From contig CABUPH010000024.1 of assembly GCA_902493375.1 (NCBI GenBank), positions 1 through 24,446 on the forward strand: a DNA stretch of 24,446 nucleotides. The letters are read 5' to 3'. The notes beneath the pieces were generated by a model that saw only the letters and a program-made list of their open reading frames with translations, was not told where the DNA came from and made no database searches. Origin of the DNA: an uncultured Collinsella sp. Its GTDB lineage: Bacteria; Actinomycetota; Coriobacteriia; Coriobacteriales; Coriobacteriaceae. A program made the translations under genes and the position numbers. Below are positions 7,309 to 14,331 of this stretch, piece after piece (positions within the stretch are counted from its first letter, which is position 1; each line of letters opens with the position of its first letter).

Positions 7309-8487
7309 ATGAACGTACTTGTTGTCAACGCCGGCAGCTCAAGCCTTAAATATCAGCTTTTGGATACCGATACCCGCGAGGTTTTCGCCAAGGGCAACTG
7401 CGAACGTATCGGTTCGGACATGGGCATCTTTGGCCACTCCGAGAACGGTGGCGCCAAGCAGACCGAGGAGGTCCCTTTCCCCGATCATCGCTCTGCTATC
7501 GCTCGTGTGCTCGAGGAGCTCGAGAAGACCGACTTTACGATTGATGGCATTGGTCATCGTATCGTTCAGGGCGGCTGGCACTTCGATGATTCCGCAGTTG
7601 TCGACGACGAGGTTATGGCCAAGATTCTCGAGGTGGCCCCGCTCGCCCCACTGCACAACTACGGCGAGGCCGCGGCGATTGAGTATTGCCGTGAGAAGTA
7701 TCCGGAGCTGCCCAACGTGGCGGTCTTCGACACCTCGTTCCACATGACCATGCCCGAGGTCGCCTATACCTACGCGCTGCCCAAGGACGTGTGCGACAAG
7801 TACCACGTGCGCAAGTACGGCGCCCACGGCACGAGCCACCGCTATGAGTGGATGATGGCCAAGGAGATCCTGGGTTCGCGCTGCCACCGTCTGCTTTCGT
7901 GCCATTTGGGTAACGGTGCTTCGCTCGCTGCTATCGAGGACGGCGTGTGCCGCGACACCACGATGGGCCTCACGCCGCTCGACGGCCTGATGATGGGCAC
8001 TCGCTGCGGTTCCATTGATCCGGCCACCGTGTGCTACCTCCAGCGCGAGGGCGGCTACAGCTATCAGGAAGTCGATGACATGATGAACAAGCAGTCTGGT
8101 CTGCTTGCCATCTCGGGCATCTCCAACGACGCCCGCGACATCCGTACACGCGCCTCCGAGGGCGACGAGCGCTGCCTGCTCGCCTTCGATATGTTCGCCT
8201 ACAAGGCCATGCAGCAGGCTGGCTCCATGATCGCTTCCATGGCGGGCGTGGACACCATCACCTTTACCGCCGGCATCGGCGAGAACGACTGGTCGATCCG
8301 CAAGGCCTTCTGCGACTGCTTTGAGTGGCTGGGCGTACGCATCGACAACAATAAGAACCGCGAGGCCGTGGGCAACGGCCCGCAGGTCATCAGCGCCGCC
8401 GGTTCAGCCGTTACGGTCATGGTCATCCCCACCGACGAGGAATACATGATCGCCCACGACGTCGGGCGCCTGACCAAGAACAACTAA
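7309..8487 (+). CDS. ackA: Acetate kinase homologue 2
   Basis: This 392-aa acetate kinase is a tandem paralogue of the preceding gene; by eye about 60% of residues are identical, and they align almost without gaps. It interconverts acetyl phosphate plus ADP and acetate plus ATP. It keeps VNAGSSSLKYQ, R84, H116, D141, HGTSH (H173, H177), HLGNG (N202) and MGTRCGSIDPA, plus the C-terminal PTDEE. Like copy 1 it has QGGW where most acetate kinases have HGGE. AAAGGAG precedes the start codon at 7309. It is followed by a strong terminator and faces the phosphate acetyltransferase gene. Since it retains the standard catalytic set apart from QGGW, this copy is the better candidate for the housekeeping enzyme. 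Confidence 0.92.
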   Translation: MNVLVVNAGSSSLKYQLLDTDTREVFAKGNCERIGSDMGIFGHSENGGAKQTEEVPFPDHRSAIARVLEELEKTDFTIDGIGHRIVQGGWHFDDSAVVDDEVMAKILEVAPLAPLHNYGEAAAIEYCREKYPELPNVAVFDTSFHMTMPEVAYTYALPKDVCDKYHVRKYGAHGTSHRYEWMMAKEILGSRCHRLLSCHLGNGASLAAIEDGVCRDTTMGLTPLDGLMMGTRCGSIDPATVCYLQREGGYSYQEVDDMMNKQSGLLAISGISNDARDIRTRASEGDERCLLAFDMFAYKAMQQAGSMIASMAGVDTITFTAGIGENDWSIRKAFCDCFEWLGVRIDNNKNREAVGNGPQVISAAGSAVTVMVIPTDEEYMIAHDVGRLTKNN

Positions 8488-8509
8488 CGCGCGCATTTGC
8501 AAGTAAACG

Positions 8510-8545
8510 AAAGGCCTCCAGAGCAACAGCTCCGGAGGCCTTTTT
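8510..8545 (+). terminator. Intrinsic terminator after the second acetate kinase
   Basis: AAAGGCCTCC (8510-8519) pairs with GGAGGCCTTT (8534-8543), and an inner GAGC/GCTC stem (8521-8524, 8529-8532) caps it. Five T residues (8541-8545) follow the GC-rich part. This is a textbook intrinsic terminator 22 bp after the stop codon. Confidence 0.88.
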
Positions 8546-8693
8546 GCTAGCAGGCGGAAATACCAGTCCCAAAGTGACCATCGCCAGTAACGCCTGCACT
8601 CCCAGCAACGGCACCCGGCCATCCAGATCTTCAGCCTCAGCTCGTAGCCAAGCCGCCGTCCACTCCAGATACCCTGACTGCCACGTGACGGCA
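8546..8693 (-). other. Intergenic stretch with a possible gene relic
   Basis: No complete gene is present. On the minus strand one frame stays open through this whole stretch and reads like protein: a charged, Trp-rich part (YLEWTAAWLRAEAEDLDGR) followed by a hydrophobic helix (VPLLGVQALLAMVTLGLVF). No ATG precedes it in frame; the only start is a GTG at 8614 without a ribosome binding site. It lies downstream of pta and could be the remnant of a small membrane protein gene, or simply a chance open frame. Confidence 0.25.
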
Positions 8694-8820
8694 GGGACCC
8701 TACAGGGTAAAGCTCTGAAAATATTCCACAGGACGGAGGAAGCCCCCGCCGCACGTAGTGCGCAGCGGGGGCTTCCGACATGTCCGAGGACGTTTTCAGA
8801 GCTTTACCCTGTAGGGTCCC
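8694..8820 (-). repeat. 127-bp nested palindrome at the pta 3' end
   Basis: Outer arms 8694-8721 and 8793-8820 are perfect 28-bp inverted repeats (GGGACCCTACAGGG at the outer end). The core holds a second perfect stem of 12 bp (8738-8749, GGAAGCCCCCGC, with 8765-8776). This is flanked by a GGAC/GTCC pair (8731-8734 with 8782-8785) and capped by CGCAC/GTGCG. It begins 15 bp after the pta stop codon in the pta direction. No U-run follows. It is far longer than an ordinary terminator and matches the architecture of the elements at 12307-12416 and 12510-12634. Confidence 0.8.
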
Positions 8821-8835
8821 GAGGGGATATGTTCG

Positions 8836-9816
8836 CTACTCAGCCATCTGAGCCTGGACGGCGGTGATGGCCACGACACCCACGATGTCGTCGGCAGAGC
8901 AGCCGCGCGACAGGTCGTTAACCGGCTTGGCGATGCCCTGCAGGATGGGGCCGTAGGCGTCAGCACCGGCGAAGCGCTGGACCAGCTTGTAGCCGATGTT
9001 GCCGGCCTCGAGGTCGGGGAACACGAGCACGTTGGCCTTACCGGCGACGGAGGAGCCGGGGGCCTTGAGCTGGGCGACGGTGGGGACGATGGCGGCGTCG
9101 AGCTGCAGGTCGCCGTCGATGGCGAGCTCGGGAGCCTTCTCCTTGCAGAACTTCACGGCCTCCTGGACCTTCTTTGCGACCTCGCCACCGGCGGAGCCCA
9201 TGGTGGAGTAGGAGAGCATGGCCACGTGCGGCTCAACGTTGCCCATGAAGGTGGACCAGGAGTGGGCCGAGGCGATGGCGATCTCGGAGAGCTCGTCGGA
9301 GGACGGGTTGATGTTGAGGCCGCAGTCGGCGAAGATCAGCGTGCCGTCGGTACCGAACTGCGGGGTGTCGGTGCACATCACGAAGAAGGCCGAGACCAGC
9401 TTGGTGCCCGGGGCGGTCTTGAGGATCTGAAGCGCAGGGCGCAGGGTGTCGGCGGTGGAGTGGCAGGCGCCGGAGACCAGGCCGTCGGCATCGCCCATCT
9501 TAACCATCATGGTGCCAAAGTAGGTGGCGTCCATCACCTGGGCGCGAGCCTGCTCGATGGTAACGCCCTTCTTGGCGCGGAGCTCGGCAAACTTCTGCGC
9601 GTACTCCTCGTGCTTCTCGGCATTGCGCGGGTCGATGACGGTAGCGCCGGGAACGTCGATCTCGTCGGGGTTGCCCAGGATGACGATCTTTGCCAGGCCC
9701 TCCTCGATGATTTTGGTGGCCGCGACGATAGTGCGCGGATCCTCGCCCTCGGGCAGGACGATCGTCTTAAGGTCGGCCTTGGCGGCAGACTTCATACGGT
9801 TTAGGAAATCGCTCAT
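8836..9816 (-). CDS. pta: Phosphate acetyltransferase
   Basis: This 326-aa cytoplasmic enzyme converts acetyl-CoA and phosphate to acetyl phosphate and CoA, feeding acetate kinase for ATP synthesis. It is the short, single-domain Pta form. Family signatures include IVLPEGEDPRT near the N-terminus, DADGLVSGACHSTADTLRPALQ in the middle, NINPSSDELSEIA, VAMLSYSTMGSA, and the C-terminal FPDLEAGNIGYKLVQR. AAGGAG lies just upstream of the ATG at 9816. It converges on the acetate kinase pair rather than sharing an operon with it, so the two steps have separate promoters. A hairpin in its leader and a 127-bp nested palindrome after its stop codon are described separately. Confidence 0.95.
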   Translation of the reverse strand: MSDFLNRMKSAAKADLKTIVLPEGEDPRTIVAATKIIEEGLAKIVILGNPDEIDVPGATVIDPRNAEKHEEYAQKFAELRAKKGVTIEQARAQVMDATYFGTMMVKMGDADGLVSGACHSTADTLRPALQILKTAPGTKLVSAFFVMCTDTPQFGTDGTLIFADCGLNINPSSDELSEIAIASAHSWSTFMGNVEPHVAMLSYSTMGSAGGEVAKKVQEAVKFCKEKAPELAIDGDLQLDAAIVPTVAQLKAPGSSVAGKANVLVFPDLEAGNIGYKLVQRFAGADAYGPILQGIAKPVNDLSRGCSADDIVGVVAITAVQAQMAE

Positions 9817-9868
9817 GTTACTCCTTACAAGCGTTTCGCTAAGCTCCAGGCGCCCGGCTGTTCACGAA

Positions 9869-9891
9869 TAAACCCGCTGCTAGCGGGTTTA
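9869..9891 (-). promoter_or_regulatory. Hairpin in the pta leader
   Basis: TAAACCCGCT (9869-9878) pairs perfectly with AGCGGGTTTA (9882-9891) around a 3-nt loop. If pta is transcribed from the -10 box at 9949-9944, this 10-bp stem lies in the untranslated leader about 53 bases before the start codon and is followed by TTTATT. It could be a weak attenuator or a stabilising stem. Confidence 0.45.
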
Positions 9892-9943
9892 CCTTTCAAT
9901 TATGTTCGCCGCGGTGCTTGAGCTTTCCTTGTGTGGCAAGCTC

Positions 9944-9969
9944 ATTATAGGACGCATTAGCGCTATAAT
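9944..9969. promoter_or_regulatory. Back-to-back -10 boxes of pta and glf
   Basis: A perfect TATAAT occurs on the minus strand (9949-9944) towards pta and another on the plus strand (9964-9969) towards glf, 14 bp apart. Neither has a good TTGACA-like -35 at 16-18 bp. The two promoters would overlap, so binding of polymerase to one may exclude the other. Confidence 0.5.
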
Positions 9970-9985
9970 CGCTCTGATAAATATG

Positions 9986-10004
9986 TCTCGAAGAATGTTC
10001 GAGA
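9986..10004 (+). promoter_or_regulatory. 19-bp dyad downstream of the glf -10 box
   Basis: TCTCGAA (9986-9992) and TTCGAGA (9998-10004) form a perfect 7-bp inverted repeat with a 5-bp spacer. It begins 17 bp after the plus-strand TATAAT, so a protein bound here could block glf transcription. Its half-sites resemble, but do not match, the Gram-positive LexA box: the spacing is one base short. Confidence 0.4.
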
Positions 10005-10047
10005 AAAGCCCAGCTAACGAGCCCGTGGCTTTTGACAAGGAGTATCG

Positions 10048-11250
10048 ATGCAGATTACCTCAGGCCTGCCTGAAGGCTTTAACGCCGGCGCGTACGACAT
10101 GATTGTCGTCGGTGCTGGATATGCCGGTGCCGTTTGCGCCCGCCGTCTTGCCGAGACCATCGGCTATCGTGTTGCCGTTTTGGAGCGCCGTAGCCACATT
10201 GCGGGCAATGCCTATGACTGCACTGACGAGGCCGGAATCCTGATCCACGAGTACGGTCCGCATATCTATCACACCTTTAACGAGCGCGTGCACAATTTCC
10301 TGTCGCGCTTTACCAAGTGGACGGATTATCAGCACAAGGTGCTCGCCAACATCAACGGTACCCTTATGCCCGTGCCCTTCAACCATGCGAGTCTCAAGCT
10401 CGCCTTTGGTGACGAGCGTGGCGAGGAGCTGTATCAGAAGCTCGTGGAGACCTTTGGCAAGGATGTCAAGGTGCCCATTATGGAGCTGCGTAAGAAGAAC
10501 GACCCGGATCTTGCCGAGGTCGCCGATTACGTCTACGAGAATGTCTTTTTGCATTACACCATGAAGCAGTGGGGCCAGACGCCCGATCAGATCGACCCCT
10601 CGATCACCGGCCGCGTTCCCGTCTTTGTGGGCGATGATGACCGCTACTTCCCGCAAGCTCCCTTCCAGGGCATGCCGCAGGAGGGCTACACGGCGCTCTT
10701 TGAGCACATGCTCGACCACGACCTGATCGACGTGTTCTGCGACGTGGACGCCCGCGATCTCTTTGAGATCGACGAGACCACCGTCAAGATCGATGGCAAG
10801 GTCTACGGCGGCGAGATCGTCTATACCGGTCCTCTCGATGAGCTGTTCAACCTCGACTTGGGTGCGTTGCCGTACCGCACGCTCGATATGAAGTTCGAGA
10901 CGCTCGATATGGACCAGTTCCAGCCCGTGGGCACCGTCAACTACACCACGAGCGAGGACTACACGCGTATCACCGAGTTCAAGAACATGACCGGTCAGGT
11001 CCTGCCCGGCAAGACCACCATCATGAAGGAGTACTCCAAGGCCTATACGCCCGGCTCGGGCGAGACGCCGTACTACGCCATTCTTGAGCCCGAGAACCGT
11101 GAGCTCTATGAGCGCTATCTTGAGCGCGTCCAGAACCTGACGAACTTCCACCCGGTGGGTCGTCTGGCCGAGTATCGTTACTACGATATGGACGCCGTGA
11201 CCAATTCCGCCCTCGATCTTTCGGATGAGATTATCGCCTGCCATGCATAA
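10048..11250 (+). CDS. glf: UDP-galactopyranose mutase
   Basis: This 400-aa flavoenzyme interconverts UDP-galactopyranose and UDP-galactofuranose, the donor for galactofuranose in surface glycans. The N-terminal FAD Rossmann motif is VVGAGYAGAVCARRLAE (20-36), followed by ERRSHIAGNAYD and EYGPHIYHT, typical of bacterial Glf. The middle contains YTMKQWG and RVPVFVGDDDRYFPQAPFQGMPQEGYT, and FHPVGRLAEYRYYDMD near the C-terminus contributes a flavin-binding arginine. AAGGAG precedes ATG 10048. The N-terminus is about 10-15 residues longer than in E. coli Glf. The glycosyltransferase gene starts inside its last codons, so the pair is translationally coupled and probably works in one glycan pathway. 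Confidence 0.95.
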   Translation: MQITSGLPEGFNAGAYDMIVVGAGYAGAVCARRLAETIGYRVAVLERRSHIAGNAYDCTDEAGILIHEYGPHIYHTFNERVHNFLSRFTKWTDYQHKVLANINGTLMPVPFNHASLKLAFGDERGEELYQKLVETFGKDVKVPIMELRKKNDPDLAEVADYVYENVFLHYTMKQWGQTPDQIDPSITGRVPVFVGDDDRYFPQAPFQGMPQEGYTALFEHMLDHDLIDVFCDVDARDLFEIDETTVKIDGKVYGGEIVYTGPLDELFNLDLGALPYRTLDMKFETLDMDQFQPVGTVNYTTSEDYTRITEFKNMTGQVLPGKTTIMKEYSKAYTPGSGETPYYAILEPENRELYERYLERVQNLTNFHPVGRLAEYRYYDMDAVTNSALDLSDEIIACHA

Positions 11251-12274
11251 AGTCATAACATTCGGTATTCCCTCGTATAACGCCGCCAAGGACATGGACC
11301 ATTGCATCACCTCCATCTTGGAGGGGAGCAATTACGCCACCGATATCGAGATTATCGTGGTGGACGACGGCTCCAAGGACGAGACGGCCGCCAAGGCCGA
11401 CGAGTGGGAGGCCCGTTATCCTGGAATCATCCGCGCGGTGCACCAGGAGAATGGCGGTCACGGTATTGCCGTCCTTTCGGGTCTGCGCGAGGCGCAGGGC
11501 ACCTACTACAAGGTTGTCGACTCGGACGACTGGCTTGACGGCGCTGCCCTTTCGACCATGCTGTCGATTCTGCGTGGCTTTGAGGAGCGCGACCAGCGCG
11601 TTGACCTGTTTATCTCGAACTACGTGTACGAGAAGGTTTACGAGGGCACGCATACCGCTATTGGCTACAAATTTGCCCTGCCGCGCAAAAAGATCTTTTC
11701 CTGGGATCAGATCGGTCATTTCCGCCTGGACCAGAACCTACTCATGCACAGCCTGTGCTATCGCACGGATGTGCTGCGCGAGTCCAACCTTCCCATGCCG
11801 CCGCACACGTTCTATGTGGACAACATCTACGCCTACGTGCCGCTGCCGCGTTGCAAGACCATGTACTACGCCGACATCGACCTCTACCGCTACTTTATCG
11901 GTCGCGAAGGTCAGAGCGTCAACGAGGCAACGATGGTCAAGCGTCTGGACCAGCAGTTCCGTGTTACGCGTATCATGATGGAGTCGTACCACCTGTACAT
12001 CGATGTCGAGTCGTCGCGTCTGCGTTCGTACATGATGGGCTACTTCACCATGATGATGGCGATCTGCTCGGTGCTCACCAAGCTTTCCGAGGAAGATTGC
12101 GCCGACGAGCGCCTAAAGACGCTGTGGAATGATTTGAAGGCCTACGACGAGCGCATGTATCGTCGTGCCCGCTACGGCGTGGTCGGGTTCTTCACCAATC
12201 TGCGTGGACGGGCCGGAGACAAAACCACACTCGGCCTATACCGTCTTGCCTCAAAGATCTTCAAATTCAACTAG
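11243..12274 (+). CDS. Family 2 glycosyltransferase
   Basis: This 343-aa GT-A-fold glycosyltransferase would move a sugar from a nucleotide-sugar donor onto a glycan or lipid acceptor at the inner membrane face. It begins with VITFGIPSYNAAKDM, has the nucleotide-binding VVDDGS (39-44; D41, D42) and the metal-binding DSDDW (93-97). No transmembrane segments are evident. The chosen start at 11243 overlaps the glf stop codon by eight bases (ATGCATAA). An ATG at 11225 is in frame but less likely. Coupling to glf suggests galactofuranose transfer or another step in the same surface polysaccharide; the donor cannot be read from the sequence. It is followed by a nested inverted repeat. Confidence 0.88.
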   Translation: MHKVITFGIPSYNAAKDMDHCITSILEGSNYATDIEIIVVDDGSKDETAAKADEWEARYPGIIRAVHQENGGHGIAVLSGLREAQGTYYKVVDSDDWLDGAALSTMLSILRGFEERDQRVDLFISNYVYEKVYEGTHTAIGYKFALPRKKIFSWDQIGHFRLDQNLLMHSLCYRTDVLRESNLPMPPHTFYVDNIYAYVPLPRCKTMYYADIDLYRYFIGREGQSVNEATMVKRLDQQFRVTRIMMESYHLYIDVESSRLRSYMMGYFTMMMAICSVLTKLSEEDCADERLKTLWNDLKAYDERMYRRARYGVVGFFTNLRGRAGDKTTLGLYRLASKIFKFN

Positions 12275-12306
12275 CTGCTGAGTAATCGCTGCTGATAGGT
12301 TGACTG

Positions 12307-12416
12307 GGCCCCTTGGCCTTTAGTTTGCTACTGCGAACAGTCCTGCTCGCACGGAAAGCACATTAAGTGCTTTCCGGCTCGTGCGGAACTTGTATCAAAC
12401 TAAAGGTCAAGGGGCC
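12307..12416 (+). repeat. Nested hairpin element R1 after the glycosyltransferase
   Basis: Outer arms 12307-12327 and 12396-12416 are 21-bp inverted repeats with a single G-T position (12316/12407) that would be a G-U pair in the plus-strand RNA. The 68-nt core holds an inner 9-bp stem, GGAAAGCAC (12353-12361) with GTGCTTTCC (12367-12375), loop ATTAA. CGCAC/GTGCG (12348-12352, 12381-12385) closes it with a GGCTC bulge. The core is almost the same as that of R2 (12510-12634) when each is read in the direction of its upstream gene. It begins 32 bp after the glycosyltransferase stop codon. Confidence 0.8.
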
Positions 12417-12509
12417 TTTGCTATAAGAATCGATTGTCAGGCTGCCTGAAATTGAAGATCTTAGACGCGCGGTACACAGGGGCCTGGGCTGAAAAGAATC
12501 TGGTTGGTA
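12417..12509. other. Spacer between the two nested hairpin elements
   Basis: This stretch lies between convergent genes and holds no gene. It contains a 13-bp odd palindrome, TCAGGC-T-GCCTGA (12437-12449). No T-tract typical of a terminator is visible apart from TTTG directly after R1. Confidence 0.4.
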
Positions 12510-12634
12510 GGTTGCCCGGTGGGGCTTGGTTATGTTTGTCGCGAGTTCCGCACGAGCCGAAGAGCACTTAATGTGCTCTTCGTGCGAGCCAGGACTGTAG
12601 AGCAGCAAACATAACCAAGCCCCACCGGGCAACC
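12510..12634 (-). repeat. Nested hairpin element R2 after the P1 peptidase
   Basis: Outer arms 12510-12538 and 12606-12634 are perfect 29-bp inverted repeats, different from those of R1 except for a shared CTTGG...GTTTG core-proximal end. The 67-nt core, read on the minus strand, matches the R1 core (ACAGTCCTGGCTCGCACG at one side, CGGCTCGTGCGGAACT at the other). Its inner stem is GAAGAGCAC/GTGCTCTTC instead of GGAAAGCAC/GTGCTTTCC: two base-pair changes, each compensated on the opposite side. It starts 13 bp after the peptidase stop codon, in that gene's direction. No U-run follows. Confidence 0.82.
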
Positions 12635-12646
12635 GGTCAGGTTAGG

Positions 12647-13648
12647 CTACTTCGCGGCGCCGGGGATGCCGTGGGAGGTTTTGGCGGTTTTGGCCCCGTT
12701 TACGATGGCAGTTTCCAGGGCCCTTACTGCGAGCATGCCCAACAGGTCCAAGGGAACGGCGGCGCTTGCCTGGGCGCCTAGTTTGCCGCTGGCGAGGGTG
12801 TAGATGGTGTCGCCGTCGTTGGTGGTGTGTGTGGGGCGGATGGCGTGTGCGTAGGCGTCTGCGGCCATCTGGGAGACCTTGGTGGCTTGTGCCTTAGTGA
12901 GCTCCACGTTGGTGACGATGCAGCTGATGGTGGTGTTGGTGCGGTCGAGCGGCATCTGCATGGATCCGGCGGCAGCAAAGGCTGCGAGTTCCATGTCGAC
13001 GATTTGGTTGCTGTCGGCTGCGGCGCGCATACCGGCGACCCACTCGCCGGTGAAGGGGTCGACAACGTTGCCGCAGGCGTTGACCGAGACCACGGCGCCC
13101 ACCTTGATGGGGCCGAGCGCCACGGCGGCAGCGCCAAGGCCGGCCTTCATGCAGGTAGCGGGGCCCATGAGCTTACCCACGGTAGCGCCCGTGCCGGCAC
13201 CCACGTTGCCCTGTTCGAGCGTGGTGAGGGTGTTATCGAGTGCTTCGCGCACGGCGGCGATGCCGGCCTCAATGTCGGGGCGAACGGTGGGGTTACCAAA
13301 GGCGAGGTCGAAGATACAGCTGGAGCACACGATGGGCACCTGCGTGGGGCCGACGGGAAGGCCGATGCCGCGGCTCTCAAGCTCGCGAGCGACGCCGCTT
13401 GCAGCCTCGAGGCCAAAGGCCGATCCACCCGAAAGGCAGACGGCGTGGACCTTGTCGACGGTGTTCTCGGGTCGCAGCAGGTCGGTTTCGCGCGATGCTG
13501 GAGCACCGCCGCGAACGTCAACGCCGCCGGTGGCGCCCTCGGGTGCCACGATTACGGTGCAACCGGTGCCGGCCTCCTCGTCCGTATAGTTGCCATAGCA
13601 AAAGCCATCGACATCGCAGACATCAATGGCCTCGAGCAGTGTATCCAT
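12647..13648 (-). CDS. P1 family (S58) peptidase, NylC/DmpA type
   Basis: This 333-aa protein belongs to the DmpA/NylC group of N-terminal-nucleophile hydrolases, which self-cleave and act as aminopeptidases or amidases. The N-terminal part has TGCTVIVAPEGATGGVDVRGG and VHAVCLSGGSAFGLEAASGV, and the middle has QGNVGAGTGATVGK, both typical. The probable autoprocessing site is Asn238-Thr239 in DRTNTTI, followed by ISCIVTNVELTKAQATKVSQ; the freed Thr would be the nucleophile, as in nylon-oligomer hydrolase NylC. No signal peptide is seen, so it is likely cytoplasmic. An AGGAG ribosome binding site precedes ATG 13648. The physiological substrate is unknown. It lies about 100 bp after maf with a hairpin between, and ends in nested element R2. 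Confidence 0.88.
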   Translation of the reverse strand: MDTLLEAIDVCDVDGFCYGNYTDEEAGTGCTVIVAPEGATGGVDVRGGAPASRETDLLRPENTVDKVHAVCLSGGSAFGLEAASGVARELESRGIGLPVGPTQVPIVCSSCIFDLAFGNPTVRPDIEAGIAAVREALDNTLTTLEQGNVGAGTGATVGKLMGPATCMKAGLGAAAVALGPIKVGAVVSVNACGNVVDPFTGEWVAGMRAAADSNQIVDMELAAFAAAGSMQMPLDRTNTTISCIVTNVELTKAQATKVSQMAADAYAHAIRPTHTTNDGDTIYTLASGKLGAQASAAVPLDLLGMLAVRALETAIVNGAKTAKTSHGIPGAAK

Positions 13649-13718
13649 GTTTAACTCCTATCGGTTTTCCGCCGCGCCTTGTGCCCGGTCGGGATCCGTA
13701 CGGTACGCCAAAATTGTA

Positions 13719-13741
13719 GGCGCCGGGGGATACCCAGCGCC
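13719..13741 (-). terminator. Terminator-like hairpin after maf
   Basis: GGCGC (13719-13723) pairs with GCGCC (13737-13741) with further G-C pairs inside (GGG/CCC). On the minus strand it is followed by TACAATTTT. It lies 8 bp after the maf stop codon. The same TACAAT could also serve as a -10 box for the peptidase gene. Confidence 0.55.
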
Positions 13742-13749
13742 AGATGCAA

Positions 13750-14331
13750 TTACGAGAGTTTTTGAATCGCGCGCGCGACGCGGGCGATGGGTAGGCCCAC
13801 CACGTTATAGAAGTCGCCCGAAATATCGTGCACGAGCATGCGTCCTCCTGTGCCCTGAATGCCGTAGGCGCCGGCCTTGTCCATGGGCTCACCCGAGGCG
13901 ACGTAGTGCTTGATTTGCTCGTCGGTGAGCTCGTAGAACGTCACGTCGGTCACATCGACAAAGGACAGGCTCTCGGCGGCATGCGGGGCTGTAGCGTCGC
14001 CGGCTTTAACGATGCAGACGCCGGTTGCAACCTGGTGCGTGCGGCCCGAAAGCTCACGGAGCATGGTGTGCGCCTCGTCCTCGGTTGCCGGCTTGCCCAG
14101 AATCTTGCCGTCAAAGGTGACGATGGTGTCGGCTGCGACCGTCAGCTCATTGGGCTCGGCATGCTCAGCGGCAACGGCGGCGGCTTTGGCGCGTGCTAAG
14201 CGTTCAACGAGCGTAAGCGGGGCCTCGCCATCAAACGGCGTTTCGTCGATATCCGCGGGAATCACGCGAATGTTGTAGCCCGCCTCGCGCATCAACTCGA
14301 TGCGGCGCGGTGATTGCGAAGCCAAAATCAT
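13750..14331 (-). CDS. maf: Maf-type nucleoside triphosphate pyrophosphatase
   Basis: This 193-aa enzyme hydrolyses dTTP, UTP or modified nucleotides to monophosphates, keeping them out of nucleic acids. It begins with the family signature ILASQSPRR (2-10). Next come VAADTIVTFDGKILGKPATEDEA with the catalytic Asp, SGRTHQVATGV, and PMDKAGAYGIQG with GDFYNVVGLPI at the C-terminus. The SQSPRR and DKAGAYGIQG forms fit the YhdE (dTTP/UTP) subgroup. Its ATG overlaps the stop codon of the DJ-1-like gene by ATGA, indicating translational coupling. Length is normal. Confidence 0.93.
   Translation of the reverse strand: MILASQSPRRIELMREAGYNIRVIPADIDETPFDGEAPLTLVERLARAKAAAVAAEHAEPNELTVAADTIVTFDGKILGKPATEDEAHTMLRELSGRTHQVATGVCIVKAGDATAPHAAESLSFVDVTDVTFYELTDEQIKHYVASGEPMDKAGAYGIQGTGGRMLVHDISGDFYNVVGLPIARVARAIQKLS

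Noticed and set aside
9986..10004. SOS (LexA) box
   Set aside because: The half-sites CGAA and GTTCG are present, but the spacing is one base shorter than the Gram-positive LexA box and neither neighbouring gene is a DNA-repair gene.
12307..12634. CRISPR array or simple MITE pair
   Set aside because: There are only two copies, in opposite orientation, with no regular spacers. The outer arms differ between the copies, unlike MITE terminal repeats, and no target duplications are visible.
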